In this document: positions 63,962 through 64,000 of the stretch, in pieces
How positions within the stretch are numbered: the stretch's first letter is position 1
Layout of the letters: every line of letters begins with the position of its first letter
DNA from: Xenophilus sp. E41
GTDB lineage: Bacteria > Pseudomonadota > Gammaproteobacteria > Burkholderiales > Burkholderiaceae_C
Assembly (NCBI RefSeq): GCF_003671765.1
Contig: NZ_QPIB01000009.1
Span: 647,713 to 711,712, forward strand
Direction: 5' to 3'
DNA length: 64,000 nucleotides
Program-made: the position numbers and the translations under genes
The notes under the pieces: generated by a model
Told to the model about the DNA's origin: nothing
The model's input: only the letters and a program-made list of their open reading frames with translations
The model's database searches: none

Positions 63962-64000
63962 GTCCGCGTATTCCCTTGTCCCTCATTGACGACCGGTGCA

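Overview
The window is high-GC DNA from a betaproteobacterium of the family Comamonadaceae, most likely Variovorax or a close relative. The reasons are the gene orders (glyA-nrdR, cysS opposite ppiA-ppiB-lpxH, tctDE opposite tctCBA, acdR-acdS, hpnCDE), the protein sequences, and many copies of a short GCTATCAAA...TAGC-type repeat that I associate with this family. Most of the region is ordinary chromosome, densely packed, with short operons on both strands.

Layout. 1-4.2 kb: type IV pilus minor pilins (pilV, start of a pilW-like gene), nrdR and glyA behind a ZTP-type riboswitch, and a membrane-anchored lytic transglycosylase. A 594-base gap upstream of that gene holds a run of perfect hairpins ending in a terminator, which may be an unidentified small RNA. 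4.2-14.6 kb: a large AsmA/DUF748 envelope protein, a DUF349 protein with an RG-rich segment, and a minus-strand operon of a TPR protein, two cyclophilins, lpxH and an MtfA-like peptidase. 14.8-20.9 kb: cysS, a HhH-GPD DNA glycosylase, accA, a YkvA-like protein, tilS, lysC and tRNA-Ser(GCT).

20.86-23.01 kb: a 2.16 kb mobile element in the 3' end of tRNA-Ser, bounded by a 13-bp direct repeat. It carries a repressor, a palindromic operator, two small ORFs, a filamentous-phage-type replication initiator and a small putative ssDNA-binding protein. It has no coat, Zot or integrase gene, so it looks like a satellite or remnant of an inovirus.

23.2-34.9 kb: recQ-like helicase, ATP-dependent DNA ligase, YihY/BrkB membrane protein, PPK2, Hsp15-like protein, TctED two-component system, the divergent tctCBA tricarboxylate transporter and a bacterial SET-domain protein. 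35-44.2 kb: two small proteins, a TetR-controlled RND efflux operon, a fasciclin protein and a secreted protein of unknown function. 44.3-52.4 kb: a PAS/sigma-54 activator next to a branched-chain-amino-acid-type ABC operon that has a sigma-54 promoter and an upstream palindrome. The three non-overlapping junctions of this operon each contain a 110-135 bp inverted repeat. An alpha/beta hydrolase is coupled to the end of the operon.

52.5-64 kb: DUF1993 protein, acdR/acdS (ACC deaminase), hemH, a HAD phosphatase, an SH3b protein, the squalene/hopanoid genes hpnC-hpnD-hpnE interrupted by a hipBA toxin-antitoxin module, and kup. The right edge has a sigma-70 promoter and a palindrome for a gene outside the window.
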